NCBI GenBank assembly: GCA_944392595.1
Contig: CALXXD010000004.1
Span: forward strand, 52,432-116,431
Reading direction: 5' to 3'
DNA: 64,000 nucleotides
DNA from: an uncultured Alphaproteobacteria bacterium
Lineage (GTDB): Bacteria > Pseudomonadota > Alphaproteobacteria > Rs-D84
The notes under the pieces: model-generated
The model's input: only the letters and a program-made list of their open reading frames with translations
Databases searched by the model: none
Told to the model about the DNA's origin: nothing
Shown here: piece by piece, positions 56,772-64,000 of the stretch
Numbering within the stretch: the stretch's first letter is position 1
Layout of the letters: each line of letters begins with the position of its first letter
Made by a program: the position numbers and the translations under genes

Positions 56772-57262
56772 GTACGACAACGTTTTCAACGTTGATCGCA
56801 CTCCTTCGCAATGACAGCGGGGGAGTTACTAGTTACTCGTGATAAAACACCCCGGCACAACCACCCACAAAAAATTGCATTTTCGTGGAGCCCGGTATCG
56901 CGGCACCCCTCCGCAGAGGGGAACTTTATTCCGTAACCTGGAACGCACCAATGCCCACCGCACAAGAGTGGAAAGGAACATGATAACTCGTCGCATCGGT
57001 CGTATGAATGCCCACCGCCCCACACCGGGCCCCGCGCAAACAAAGTTTGCGTGGGTGGATTCTGGGGGCGGGGGGTGTCGCGCTCCGCGCGACGGGGGGT
57101 GGGGGCGGTAAGAGAGTGCGTAATTATCCACTTAGTCCCCTTTGTCATCGCGAGCGAAGCGTGGCGATCCAGTAAATAAAAAAGCACTGCGGGCGAATGC
57201 CCACAGACATCAATGACCTGGATTCCGGTGTCAAGCACCGGGATGACAGTGATGGAGTTCCC
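56772..57262. repeat. composite GC-rich intergenic repeat block 3 (partly reversed)
   Basis: Contains reversed pieces of the palindromic element (ends near 56772-56815 and 57141-57208), the GC-rich module with CGCAAACAAAGTTTGCG and GTCGCG/CGCGAC dyads (about 57030-57105), and a separate hairpin CCGGTGTCAAGCACCGG (57223-57240). No gene is supported. Confidence 0.75.
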
Positions 57263-57272
57263 CTGCCCCCTT

Positions 57273-60047
57273 TTATTTACCCCAGCATTTGCCAATTACA
57301 TAATCGGCGGCCAAAGGAACGGATAACTTTGTAACTTTTTCCATCGCAGTTTCAATTTGCTTCGCAAACATATCCGCCAAACTTTCATCACATTCAAATA
57401 TGATTTCGTCATGAACCTGCATAATCATACGAATTTTATCGGCGTTCGGCTGCATTATATCACGGTCAATATTCACCATTGCGCGTCGCATCAAGTCTGC
57501 CTCGAACCCCTGGATCGGCGCGTTTATCGCGGCACGCATTGCATACGCACGTGTGCGCGCACTTTTAACACCCGGCAATTCAATCCGACGTCCCCATGGG
57601 GTATATACGCATGCATGGGTTGTTGCAAAGTTTTTTATGTATTCAATATATTCACGAATTTCCGGTAATCCATCCATATACGCATCGATAATTTTTTGTG
57701 CTTCGCCCCGCGACACGCCCAATTGTCCCGCCAATCCAAAAGAAGATATTCCATAAATAATCGAAAAATTAACCGTTTTAGCCGCACGGCGCAAATCCCG
57801 CGGCACAGGCGCATCCGCCGCAATTCCGAATATCTGGCGCGCAGTTTGTTCGTGAATATCGCGCCCCGCGGTAAAAGTTTCTTTGAACGTATGCACGTTT
57901 GCCACATCCGCCAATAACCGCAGTTGAATTTGCGAATAATCGACCGAAATCAGCATCCGCCCCGTTGGCGCAACAAAACATTTTCGAATTTCTTCGCCCA
58001 ATTCAGTTTTAATCGGAATATTTTGCAGGTTCGGATCACGGCTGGACAGGCGGCCTGTATTCGTACTGGTTTGTAAATAAGTTGTGTGAATCCGCCCGTC
58101 GGACGCAATTTGTCGCGGCAACGCGTCGGCGTATGTCCCAGCCAACTTTGCAATCGAGCGCCAATTTAATATCTTGTCAATTATGGGGTGCGCGTCCATT
58201 AAATCGTTCAAAGTTTCTGCATCGGTTGAACGCTTTTTATTTTCAGGCAACTGCAATTCATCAAACAACACAGTCGCCAATTGTTTCGGGCTTGCGATAT
58301 TAAACTCGTGCCCGGCCATTTGCCAAATTTCAGATTCCAATTTCGTTAATTGTTCATGAAAAACATTTGATAATTGCAACAAACCTGATTTATTCACCAA
58401 TACACCTGCGCGTTCCATACGCATCAAAATCGGCATTAACGGCAAATCGCAAGTATCATATAATTCGCGCAGTTTTTCATTTTTATCCAATTGCGGCCGC
58501 ATTAATTTATACAACGCAAAACATACGGTTGCATCCTCGGCCGCGTATGGCGTCGCATCAGATATATCCAGCGCATCAAAATGCATGTCTGCATCACGCG
58601 TCTTTGGCGGGAACAGCGACGCAAACGGAATATTTATGTGTGCCAAATATTTTTGCGCCAATTCATCCAACCCGTGCCCATGTAATGTCCCATGCAGTGC
58701 GTACGATATTAGCATCGTATCGTCAATCGGTGCAATTTCGTGCGTCGGCCAACCCTCGTTTTCAAAAATATGCAAATCGTATTTCAGGTTATGCCCGACC
58801 TTGGTAACATTTTTATTTGTAAATATCGGCCATAATTTTTCACGAACTGTATCAATATCCAACTGGTTCGGGGCAATTGTGTCGCCTGCGAATAAATCAG
58901 ACGAATTCGCACGGTGGCGAATCGGTATATATACGCCATGCGTATCATTTGCTGCCAAAGATATTCCCACAACACGCGCGGTTAAATAATCCAATCCTGT
59001 GGTTTCCGAATCAATCGCAATCGTGTCCGTAACAGTCGATAAAAATCTGTCCAGACCATCAGCCGTTGTAATCGTTTCACAAGTTAATTTTTTACCCGAC
59101 GCAGACGATGTAACATAATCTTGCGCCGGCACGTTACAAACAGACCCTGCATACTCGAACGTTGTCGGGCGCGGGCCGGCGACAAATTTATCCATTGGAA
59201 ATAATTTTTCGATTTTCGCAACCAAAGAATTGCTTTCCAATTTTTCGCGCACAAATGCAATCGCATCCGGCGTATTAAAAACAAATGGCGTAATTTTCAA
59301 CCCTGACAAATCCACGTCATTTTTTAACGTCACCAATTGCCTGGATATATATGCACCATCACGATTTTCACGCAATAAATTACGTATTCTTTCGTTTTTA
59401 ACATCGTCCAGATGCGCGTACAATTCATCCAATGAACCGAACTGATTGATTAATTCAGCCGCTTTTTTGGGTCCGACGCCCGGCACGCCCGGCACATTAT
59501 CAGACGAATCGCCCATTAAACTTTGCACATCGATAACATGTTCGGGACCAACACCGAATTTTTCGACAACCTGGGGCGCGCGGATTTCACGTTGCTTCAT
59601 CCCGTCGTATAAAAACACGCAATCAGACACCAACTGCATTAAATCTTTATCGCTGGTTATGATGCGCGTAGCGTCGTGTCCGGTACAGTTTTCACGCGCC
59701 AACGTCGCGATGACATCATCAGCCTCGACCCCGGGGATGCACAACACAGGCACACCCATCGCGGCAACACCCGCGCGCACCAAATACGATTGTGTAATCA
59801 AATCAGCCGGTGTCTCGGTACGATTTGCCTTGTATGCGGGGTAAATATCCTGGCGAAAAGATTGACGCGATGCATCAAACACACAAACAAATGCGTCATC
59901 TGGGTTTGCATCCGCCAACAACGGCAACACCATATTGAAAAATCCATAAACCGCCCCCGTCGGCGTGCCATCAGATCGCGTCAGACGGCTATGCACGCCA
60001 TAATATGCGCGAAACAATATGGAATTGCCATCAATCAACGTCAGCAT
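57273..60047 (-). CDS. polA: DNA polymerase I
   Basis: 924 residues, all three domains: N-terminal 5'-3' exonuclease (LIDGNSILFRAYYG, GDSSDNVPGVPGVG), an apparently active 3'-5' exonuclease (IDSETTGLDYL with the DxE pair, HNLKYDLH, YAAEDATVC), and the polymerase with DYSQIQLRLLADV, the O-helix region RRAAKTVNFSIIYG and HDEIIFE. It fills gaps in repair and removes RNA primers. The stop lies next to a composite repeat block. Confidence 0.97.
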   Translation of the reverse strand: MLTLIDGNSILFRAYYGVHSRLTRSDGTPTGAVYGFFNMVLPLLADANPDDAFVCVFDASRQSFRQDIYPAYKANRTETPADLITQSYLVRAGVAAMGVPVLCIPGVEADDVIATLARENCTGHDATRIITSDKDLMQLVSDCVFLYDGMKQREIRAPQVVEKFGVGPEHVIDVQSLMGDSSDNVPGVPGVGPKKAAELINQFGSLDELYAHLDDVKNERIRNLLRENRDGAYISRQLVTLKNDVDLSGLKITPFVFNTPDAIAFVREKLESNSLVAKIEKLFPMDKFVAGPRPTTFEYAGSVCNVPAQDYVTSSASGKKLTCETITTADGLDRFLSTVTDTIAIDSETTGLDYLTARVVGISLAANDTHGVYIPIRHRANSSDLFAGDTIAPNQLDIDTVREKLWPIFTNKNVTKVGHNLKYDLHIFENEGWPTHEIAPIDDTMLISYALHGTLHGHGLDELAQKYLAHINIPFASLFPPKTRDADMHFDALDISDATPYAAEDATVCFALYKLMRPQLDKNEKLRELYDTCDLPLMPILMRMERAGVLVNKSGLLQLSNVFHEQLTKLESEIWQMAGHEFNIASPKQLATVLFDELQLPENKKRSTDAETLNDLMDAHPIIDKILNWRSIAKLAGTYADALPRQIASDGRIHTTYLQTSTNTGRLSSRDPNLQNIPIKTELGEEIRKCFVAPTGRMLISVDYSQIQLRLLADVANVHTFKETFTAGRDIHEQTARQIFGIAADAPVPRDLRRAAKTVNFSIIYGISSFGLAGQLGVSRGEAQKIIDAYMDGLPEIREYIEYIKNFATTHACVYTPWGRRIELPGVKSARTRAYAMRAAINAPIQGFEADLMRRAMVNIDRDIMQPNADKIRMIMQVHDEIIFECDESLADMFAKQIETAMEKVTKLSVPLAADYVIGKCWGK

Positions 60048-60065
60048 ATTTGCCCCATTTATTCG

Positions 60066-60605
60066 TTAAAATACATAACGCAGTTTCAAACGCGCTTCGT
60101 ATTGCAAATAATCTGGTTTTTCGCCTGCGACTTCATATATATCTGCGGCGTACAGAACACGGCCTTCGACATCAACGTCAATCGGCAACACAGGAATATC
60201 AAACGTTACGCCCAACATACCCTGATACGCGGCGACCGAATCAACATCAACGTCGATATCTTTAATTTCGCCATAAAATATATTGCCAATACCAACGCCC
60301 AGGTAAGGCTTGACCAACGGCAGTGGCATTTTTGCATACGCATTTATCATACCGATGTGCAATCTGGTCGCTTTGGTTTGCATATAATCATATTCCAATT
60401 CAAACCGAAACACTGGAATATCCAGACCCAAAACCGCACCAGCGGACTGCGCAGAACGCGATATTTCGTCACCCGACGCGTACATAGTCGCACCCCCAAC
60501 GCCAATCGTCGCGCCCGCATATACGTCGAACAAAGAATCTGCATTTGCCGCAGTGGAAAACGTCATTAATGCCGCGGTTAAAACGCCTGCATATTTTAAT
60601 TTCAT
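60066..60605 (-). CDS. small outer-membrane beta-barrel protein
   Basis: 179 residues. Signal peptide (LTAALMTFSTAANA), then about eight amphipathic strands (FDVYAGATIGVGGATMY, FRFELEYDYMQTKAT, VKPYLGVGIGNIFYG, QYEARLKLRYVF with terminal Phe). The layout matches the OmpA-like/surface-antigen 8-strand barrel family. GGAG lies before the ATG. Divergent from pth. Confidence 0.75.
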   Translation of the reverse strand: MKLKYAGVLTAALMTFSTAANADSLFDVYAGATIGVGGATMYASGDEISRSAQSAGAVLGLDIPVFRFELEYDYMQTKATRLHIGMINAYAKMPLPLVKPYLGVGIGNIFYGEIKDIDVDVDSVAAYQGMLGVTFDIPVLPIDVDVEGRVLYAADIYEVAGEKPDYLQYEARLKLRYVF

Positions 60606-60662
60606 ATTTTTCTCCTTTGTGTGATATTATGATAACAATAATAATAAAAAAAAGAGACATAT

Positions 60663-61193
60663 ATGCAAGAAAATAAACCACTTTTAATTGTTGGCTTGGG
60701 CAATCCGGGCACCAAATACGCACGAACCAGACATAATGTTGGATTTATGGTACTGGAACGCATAGTGCCATCGGACGCAACATGGCGCACAGCGCATAAC
60801 GCACGCATAGCAATACAAAACACAGGCAACACAAACGTGATATACGCTTTGCCACAAACATTCATGAACAACAGCGGCGCGGCCGTTGGCGAAATCGCAC
60901 GATTTTATAAAATCCCAAATGAAAATATCACAGTTATTCACGACGACATGGATTTAAAGCCGGGCGACGTCCGACACAAACTGGGCGGTGGCAGTGCCGG
61001 CCACAACGGGATAAAATCAATTGACGCAGCAATCGGAAACGATTACAACCGCATTCGCGTTGGCATCGGTCACCCCCGTGATTTTGGATTGCAAATTGAT
61101 CCAGCCGATTGGGTATTGGGCAAAATGTCAGACGACGAAATAAAACTTATAATCGATTCAGCAGAATCATTTTTAACAAATATGCACAATTAA
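60663..61193 (+). CDS. pth: peptidyl-tRNA hydrolase
   Basis: 176 residues. VGLGNPGTKYARTRHNVGF holds catalytic His24; FMNNSGAAV, VIHDDMDLKPGDVRHKLGGG and SAGHNGIKSI complete the family pattern. It releases tRNA from peptidyl-tRNA that drops off the ribosome. Slightly shorter at the C-terminus than the E. coli enzyme. It ends in a strong hairpin. Confidence 0.96.
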   Translation: MQENKPLLIVGLGNPGTKYARTRHNVGFMVLERIVPSDATWRTAHNARIAIQNTGNTNVIYALPQTFMNNSGAAVGEIARFYKIPNENITVIHDDMDLKPGDVRHKLGGGSAGHNGIKSIDAAIGNDYNRIRVGIGHPRDFGLQIDPADWVLGKMSDDEIKLIIDSAESFLTNMHN

Positions 61194-61218
61194 ACACGGG
61201 GCACAACGCCCCGTGTTT
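61192..61218. terminator. bidirectional terminator between pth and the convergent gene
   Basis: Perfect 11-bp stem (AAACACGGGGC / GCCCCGTGTTT). T-rich flanks on both strands are short. Confidence 0.8.
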
Positions 61219-61225
61219 TAATCAA

Positions 61226-62101
61226 TCATTCTTGATATTCGCAATAATTGTACACAACCTCAAACATACCGTTCTCGTCCAGGACGGATGCCCCCTTGAT
61301 TGCATAGCACGATGTAATACCGTCGGAATTTTCGACCAATGCCGATCCAGGCGCACCCGTAATTCCCGGCAAATGGGTATCCAGAAGCGTTTCGCCCGGC
61401 CACATGCCAATGAATGTTGGGCATGCATGACAACTGTATGTTACGCCACATCCGTCCGAATCAGTGGTTGATTGTCTGTAATCCGTACATACGGCGATCT
61501 CTATTCCACCGATTGGCATAAGCTCTATATTTTCATCACACACGGGTTTATCGGATCCCCCATCGCAAGACGCACCACTTGGGCACGGCAAACATTCGTA
61601 TGTGTGATAAGACCAAAACATGACGCCCGTGCCCGAGCTGCCGGGTATTTTGCAAAGCAGCGCATGACGATAATATCCGCTGTTGCAATTTGGCCCAATG
61701 GCGGTTTGATCTTCACACGTGGCATTGGCGGGACATGCCACACAGGAATATATCTCTGTATCATTGCCACTTCCAACGACAGCTGGCCGGTATTCAGCCA
61801 CATAATAATTTTTTTTACAACGATAGTTACATTCGTCGTCGGTGCTATTGCACACAAATTGGCGATTCGTGCCGTCATTGGCGTCTGTCCATACTCTAAC
61901 ATTTTCACATGGTAAACCTTCGCATACGTCTGGCAGAACCGGGCCGCAATATTCGGCGCACTGTGCCGACGTCGGCGCACAGCATCTTGGGTTACATTGT
62001 ACCCACGATGGATTTACGCATAAACCAACCTCGGTCGATAAGGCCCAGGCGTTTGGTGCGATTAATATTGCGGTGATTGCGAATAAAAATAATTTTCTCA
62101 T
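61226..62101 (-). CDS. secreted Cys-rich protein, paralog A
   Basis: 291 residues. Signal peptide (LFLFAITAILIAPNAWA). About 30 Cys, with the module VCEGLPCENVRVWTD, then RQFVCNSTDDECNYRCKKNYY and repeated CxxCP units (SCVACPANATC, ECLPCPSGASC). Clearly related to the divergent gene at 62331 in the signal and the CEGLPCE...W module. The CxxCxxGY-like repeats resemble Cys-rich surface proteins. GGGGGAAAG precedes the ATG. The only good promoter for it lies inside the inverted-repeat element at 62193-62310. Confidence 0.75.
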   Translation of the reverse strand: MRKLFLFAITAILIAPNAWALSTEVGLCVNPSWVQCNPRCCAPTSAQCAEYCGPVLPDVCEGLPCENVRVWTDANDGTNRQFVCNSTDDECNYRCKKNYYVAEYRPAVVGSGNDTEIYSCVACPANATCEDQTAIGPNCNSGYYRHALLCKIPGSSGTGVMFWSYHTYECLPCPSGASCDGGSDKPVCDENIELMPIGGIEIAVCTDYRQSTTDSDGCGVTYSCHACPTFIGMWPGETLLDTHLPGITGAPGSALVENSDGITSCYAIKGASVLDENGMFEVVYNYCEYQE

Positions 62102-62157
62102 ATCTTTCCCCCGAACTTAAACCGCGTTTATATCCGGCGGTTTTTATTTTTATAAAA

Positions 62158-62180
62158 TCCCAGATTTCTGGGACTTTTTT
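62158..62180. terminator. terminator-like hairpin in the divergent intergenic region
   Basis: TCCCAG/CTGGGA stem. The plus strand continues with CTTTTTTATTT (a good terminator), the minus strand with TTTTATAAAA (weaker). It lies in the leader of paralog A, so it could attenuate that gene or insulate the two. Confidence 0.55.
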
Positions 62181-62192
62181 ATTTCCCCAAAA

Positions 62193-62310
62193 TGCCGAAA
62201 TAAAACGGTGGTTTTAATTCGGCATCTGTTTAACCCTATTTTATCCAAAAAATCCGCCGTGCGTCAATATCAAATTTTGCCGATTTTAACCCACCGTTTT
62301 ATTTCGGCGG
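62193..62310. repeat. inverted repeat pair enclosing a promoter (candidate invertible switch)
   Basis: Left arm 62193-62224 and right arm 62278-62310 are inverted copies over about 32 bp. The core GCCGAAATAAAACGGTGG is exact; the outer part has a few changes. The 53-bp spacer holds one near-consensus promoter on the minus strand. Each arm also has its own internal dyad; the left one is TGCCGAA/TTCGGCA. It lies between two divergent paralogous genes. Confidence 0.7.
62238..62267 (-). promoter_or_regulatory. sigma70-type promoter inside the inverted repeats
   Basis: Minus-strand TTGACG (62262-62267), 18-base spacer, TAAAAT (62238-62243); each box matches consensus at five of six positions. The expected start is near 62231. 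As drawn it reads into paralog A (61226-62101). Confidence 0.65.
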
Positions 62311-62330
62311 AAAAGAAAGGAAATAACCCT

Positions 62331-63185
62331 ATGAAAAAACTGATTTTATTTGCAATTTTTGCCGTTTTAATCGCACCAAATGCGCATGCCGCCAGTCCCA
62401 GCGTTACCGATGCAGGTCAAAATTCTTCATACACTTGTTATGAAGTGTCTGGTACAGCAGTGGGTCAGAATGATACATCACTTACACCCGATATAGACGC
62501 ATCAACGTGTGCTGGCACTGAAAAAGTTCTGTATAACAGCCGCGGTCCAGGTGGCATAACCACCAGTAACATTCAGCATAAAAAATCCTGCACCAGTTGT
62601 AAATCTGGATATAATTTGACTGTACATACCGGCATATCCACACGCGCCCGCGATTGTGAAGTTACATGGTACACATGCAACCCAACTATGAAGCCTATGT
62701 GTGAAGGATTACCATGCGAACTCATGCCATTATGGACCGACGATCCAGATAACGAATATCGTCAGCTTCGTTGCCTTGCCGCCGAAGACAAATGCGAATA
62801 TAAATGCAAAACGAACAGTTATAATGCCGGCGGCATACTTTTTGGGCAGGCACCAAATTGCAAAAAGTGCCCCGACCATGGCGAATGTTACGGCACAACC
62901 ACACCGCCATGTTGCTCCAAGGGGTATTATTTGATTGATAACAATTGGGTTGATCCTTCTGGCGGCGTTACATTTGCACGCCCCAAAGATTACGATTGTT
63001 TGCGCTGTCCCGGCATTTTCAGTCTCGGCGTGTTTATCCAGGGAACAACAAGAGAAACGTGTCCCATCGAACCACCAGCGCCGTCATATATAACAATGTG
63101 TTATCTGCCCAGTGGCAATACCATAAGGGCCACCGAAGGTACATATACACTTTCAGGCGATTGCTATTACTCGACAGATGATTAA
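62331..63185 (+). CDS. secreted Cys-rich protein, paralog B
   Basis: 284 residues from the ATG at 62331 (AAAGGAAATA upstream); the longer in-frame ORF from 62208 reads through the inverted repeat and is rejected. Signal peptide (LILFAIFAVLIAPNAHAA). About 25 Cys with the module MCEGLPCELMPLWTDDP, then RQLRCLAAEDKCEYKCKTNSY and CKKCPDHGEC, parallel to paralog A. No good promoter faces it in the drawn orientation. A composite repeat block follows directly. Confidence 0.75.
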   Translation: MKKLILFAIFAVLIAPNAHAASPSVTDAGQNSSYTCYEVSGTAVGQNDTSLTPDIDASTCAGTEKVLYNSRGPGGITTSNIQHKKSCTSCKSGYNLTVHTGISTRARDCEVTWYTCNPTMKPMCEGLPCELMPLWTDDPDNEYRQLRCLAAEDKCEYKCKTNSYNAGGILFGQAPNCKKCPDHGECYGTTTPPCCSKGYYLIDNNWVDPSGGVTFARPKDYDCLRCPGIFSLGVFIQGTTRETCPIEPPAPSYITMCYLPSGNTIRATEGTYTLSGDCYYSTDD

Positions 63186-63429
63186 TATATGCAAGGGGCA
63201 CTTGACCCGCAACGGGAACATACCAATGCCCCCGCCCAAGAGTGGAAAGAATCACAATAATTCGTCGCATCGGTCGTATGAATGCCCACCGCCCCCGGGC
63301 CCCGCGCAAACCCTGTTTGCGTGGGTGGAACCTGGGCGGGGGGTGTCGCGCCCCGCGCGACGGGGGGTGGGGACTTGTCACCCGAAGCCTTGGCGAAGGG
63401 TGAAATACGAGTAACTAGTAACTCCCCCT

Positions 63430-63572
63430 TGTCATTGCGAAGGAGTACGATCAACGTTGAAAACGTTGGCGTACGACTGTGGCAATCCAGTGCAATATGT
63501 CTGCGGGCGAACGCCCGCAGTGCTTTTTTATTTACTGGATCGCCACGGTCGTTTCACTCCCTCGCGATGACA
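63430..63572. mobile_element. MITE-like palindromic element, copy 2
   Basis: 143 bp from TGTCATTGCG to CGCGATGACA. It matches the elements at 20630 and 63842 almost throughout, with a central CTGCGGGC/GCCCGCAG hairpin whose loop differs (GAAC... versus ATTC). Confidence 0.65.
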
Positions 63573-63710
63573 AAGGGGACTAAGTGCCCAACCCCGCACT
63601 CTCTAACCACCCCGTCCCGTTGGGACACCCCTCCAACGGAGGGGAACTTAGCCCGCAACGGGAACATACCAAGTTCCCCTCTGCGGAGGGGTGCCGCAAA
63701 GCGGCGGGGT

Positions 63711-63800
63711 GGTTTATCACCCGAAGCCTCGGCGAAGGGTGGTTTATCACCCGTAGCCTCGGCGAAGGGTGGTTTATCACCCGAAGCCTCGGCGAAGGGT
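63711..63800. repeat. 30-bp tandem repeat, three units
   Basis: Three exact-length units (63711-63740, 63741-63770, 63771-63800) starting GGTTTATCACCCG and ending GCGAAGGGT. The middle unit has one A-to-T change. There are no spacers between units. Single copies of this module occur in the other composite blocks. Confidence 0.9.
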
Positions 63801-63841
63801 GACACGAGTAACGAGTTACGAGTAACCAGTAACCCCACCGC

Positions 63842-63984
63842 TGTCATTGCGAAGGAGTACGAACAACGTTGAAACCGTTGTCGTACGACTGTGGCAATCC
63901 AGTGCAATATGTCTGCGGGCATTCGCCCGCAGTGCTTTTTTATTTACTGGATCGCCACGGTCGTTTCACTCCCTCGCGATGACA
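63842..63984. mobile_element. MITE-like palindromic element, copy 3
   Basis: 143 bp, same ends and central hairpin as the copies at 20630 and 63430, 269 bp after the previous one. No coding capacity. Confidence 0.65.
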
Positions 63985-64000
63985 AAGGGGACTAAGTGCC

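Larger units (their letters stand above)
63188..64000. repeat. composite GC-rich intergenic repeat block 4
   Basis: Fills the window end. Order: GC-rich module (about 63285-63370), ACGAGTAAC run, palindromic element (63430-63572), a CCTCCAACGGAGG/CCTCTGCGGAGG-type region, a 30-bp tandem array (63711-63800), another ACGAGTAAC run, and a further palindromic element (63842-63984). ORFs here are repeat translations. It continues past the window. Confidence 0.8.

Noticed and set aside
62208..62330. N-terminal extension of paralog B through the inverted repeat
   Set aside because: The ATG at 62331 has a good ribosome site and begins a perfect signal peptide; the extension would bury it.
63711..63800. 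CRISPR-like array
   Set aside because: The 30-bp units are directly adjacent with no spacers, and no cas genes are in the window.

Overview
The window reads as part of the chromosome of an uncultured, probably host-associated alphaproteobacterium with moderate-to-low GC. The evidence is the set of alphaproteobacterial envelope and housekeeping genes (lptC-lptB, bamE-like, CarD, envC with ctpA, tyrS, rpsB-tsf, rho, ssb, polA, pth), together with a complete pyruvate:ferredoxin oxidoreductase that points to anaerobic energy metabolism. Much of the coding capacity goes to envelope and secreted proteins: a 1748-residue autotransporter, several beta-barrel proteins, an OmpA-type lipoprotein, a bacterial alpha-2-macroglobulin paired with PbpC, and at least eight secreted proteins rich in Cys or in Ser/Thr/Ala/Arg. 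The lineage is inferred from gene content only; there is no rRNA in the window.

Layout. 1-1.1 kb: end of an unknown gene, a small pyrophosphatase-like gene and a Cys-rich ORF. 1.1-9.1 kb: an AT-rich accessory island. It holds a class II aminoacyl-tRNA-synthetase-like protein with a J-domain partner, then a minus-strand group with an APH-type kinase, a SEC-C protein, an MccF-like S66 peptidase, a truncated aminotransferase and a C26 amidotransferase. A direct repeat of about 95 bp flanks it, and a tRNA-Pro lies at its right edge. 9.2-12.8 kb: secreted protein, spanin-like overlapping pair, rho, ssb. 12.8-13.1 kb: hairpin-bearing repeats. 13.1-20 kb: autotransporter, enolase, a superinfection-immunity-like protein. 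20-21 kb: composite GC-rich repeats. 21-28 kb: OmpA lipoprotein, lptC-lptB, three Cys-rich secreted proteins (one behind a structured leader RNA), CarD, BamE. 28-41 kb: nifJ, ClpP-like protease, ctpA, a Fic-like/kinase cassette inserted between ctpA and envC, tyrS, tsf, rpsB, a serine recombinase. 41-49.5 kb: alpha-2-macroglobulin and pbpC. 49.5-56.7 kb: three outer-membrane or periplasmic genes, tRNA-Leu(AAG), a 1078-residue secreted protein, a small transcription unit and a lipoprotein. 57-64 kb: polA, a barrel protein, pth, two divergent paralogous Cys-rich secreted proteins, and a second large block of composite repeats.

The most interesting signal is between the two divergent Cys-rich paralogs (62.1-62.3 kb). 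A near-consensus sigma70-type promoter there sits inside a 53-bp spacer bounded by near-identical inverted repeats of about 32 bp. As drawn it faces one paralog; inverted, it would face the other. With a serine recombinase encoded at 40.6-41.2 kb, this is a candidate phase-variation switch. Other leads are an attenuator-like leader RNA (25.9-26.1 kb), the tRNA-associated island, the spanin-like pair, the Fic-like/kinase cassette, and a dispersed repeat whose copies end in hairpins of the same shape but different sequence.
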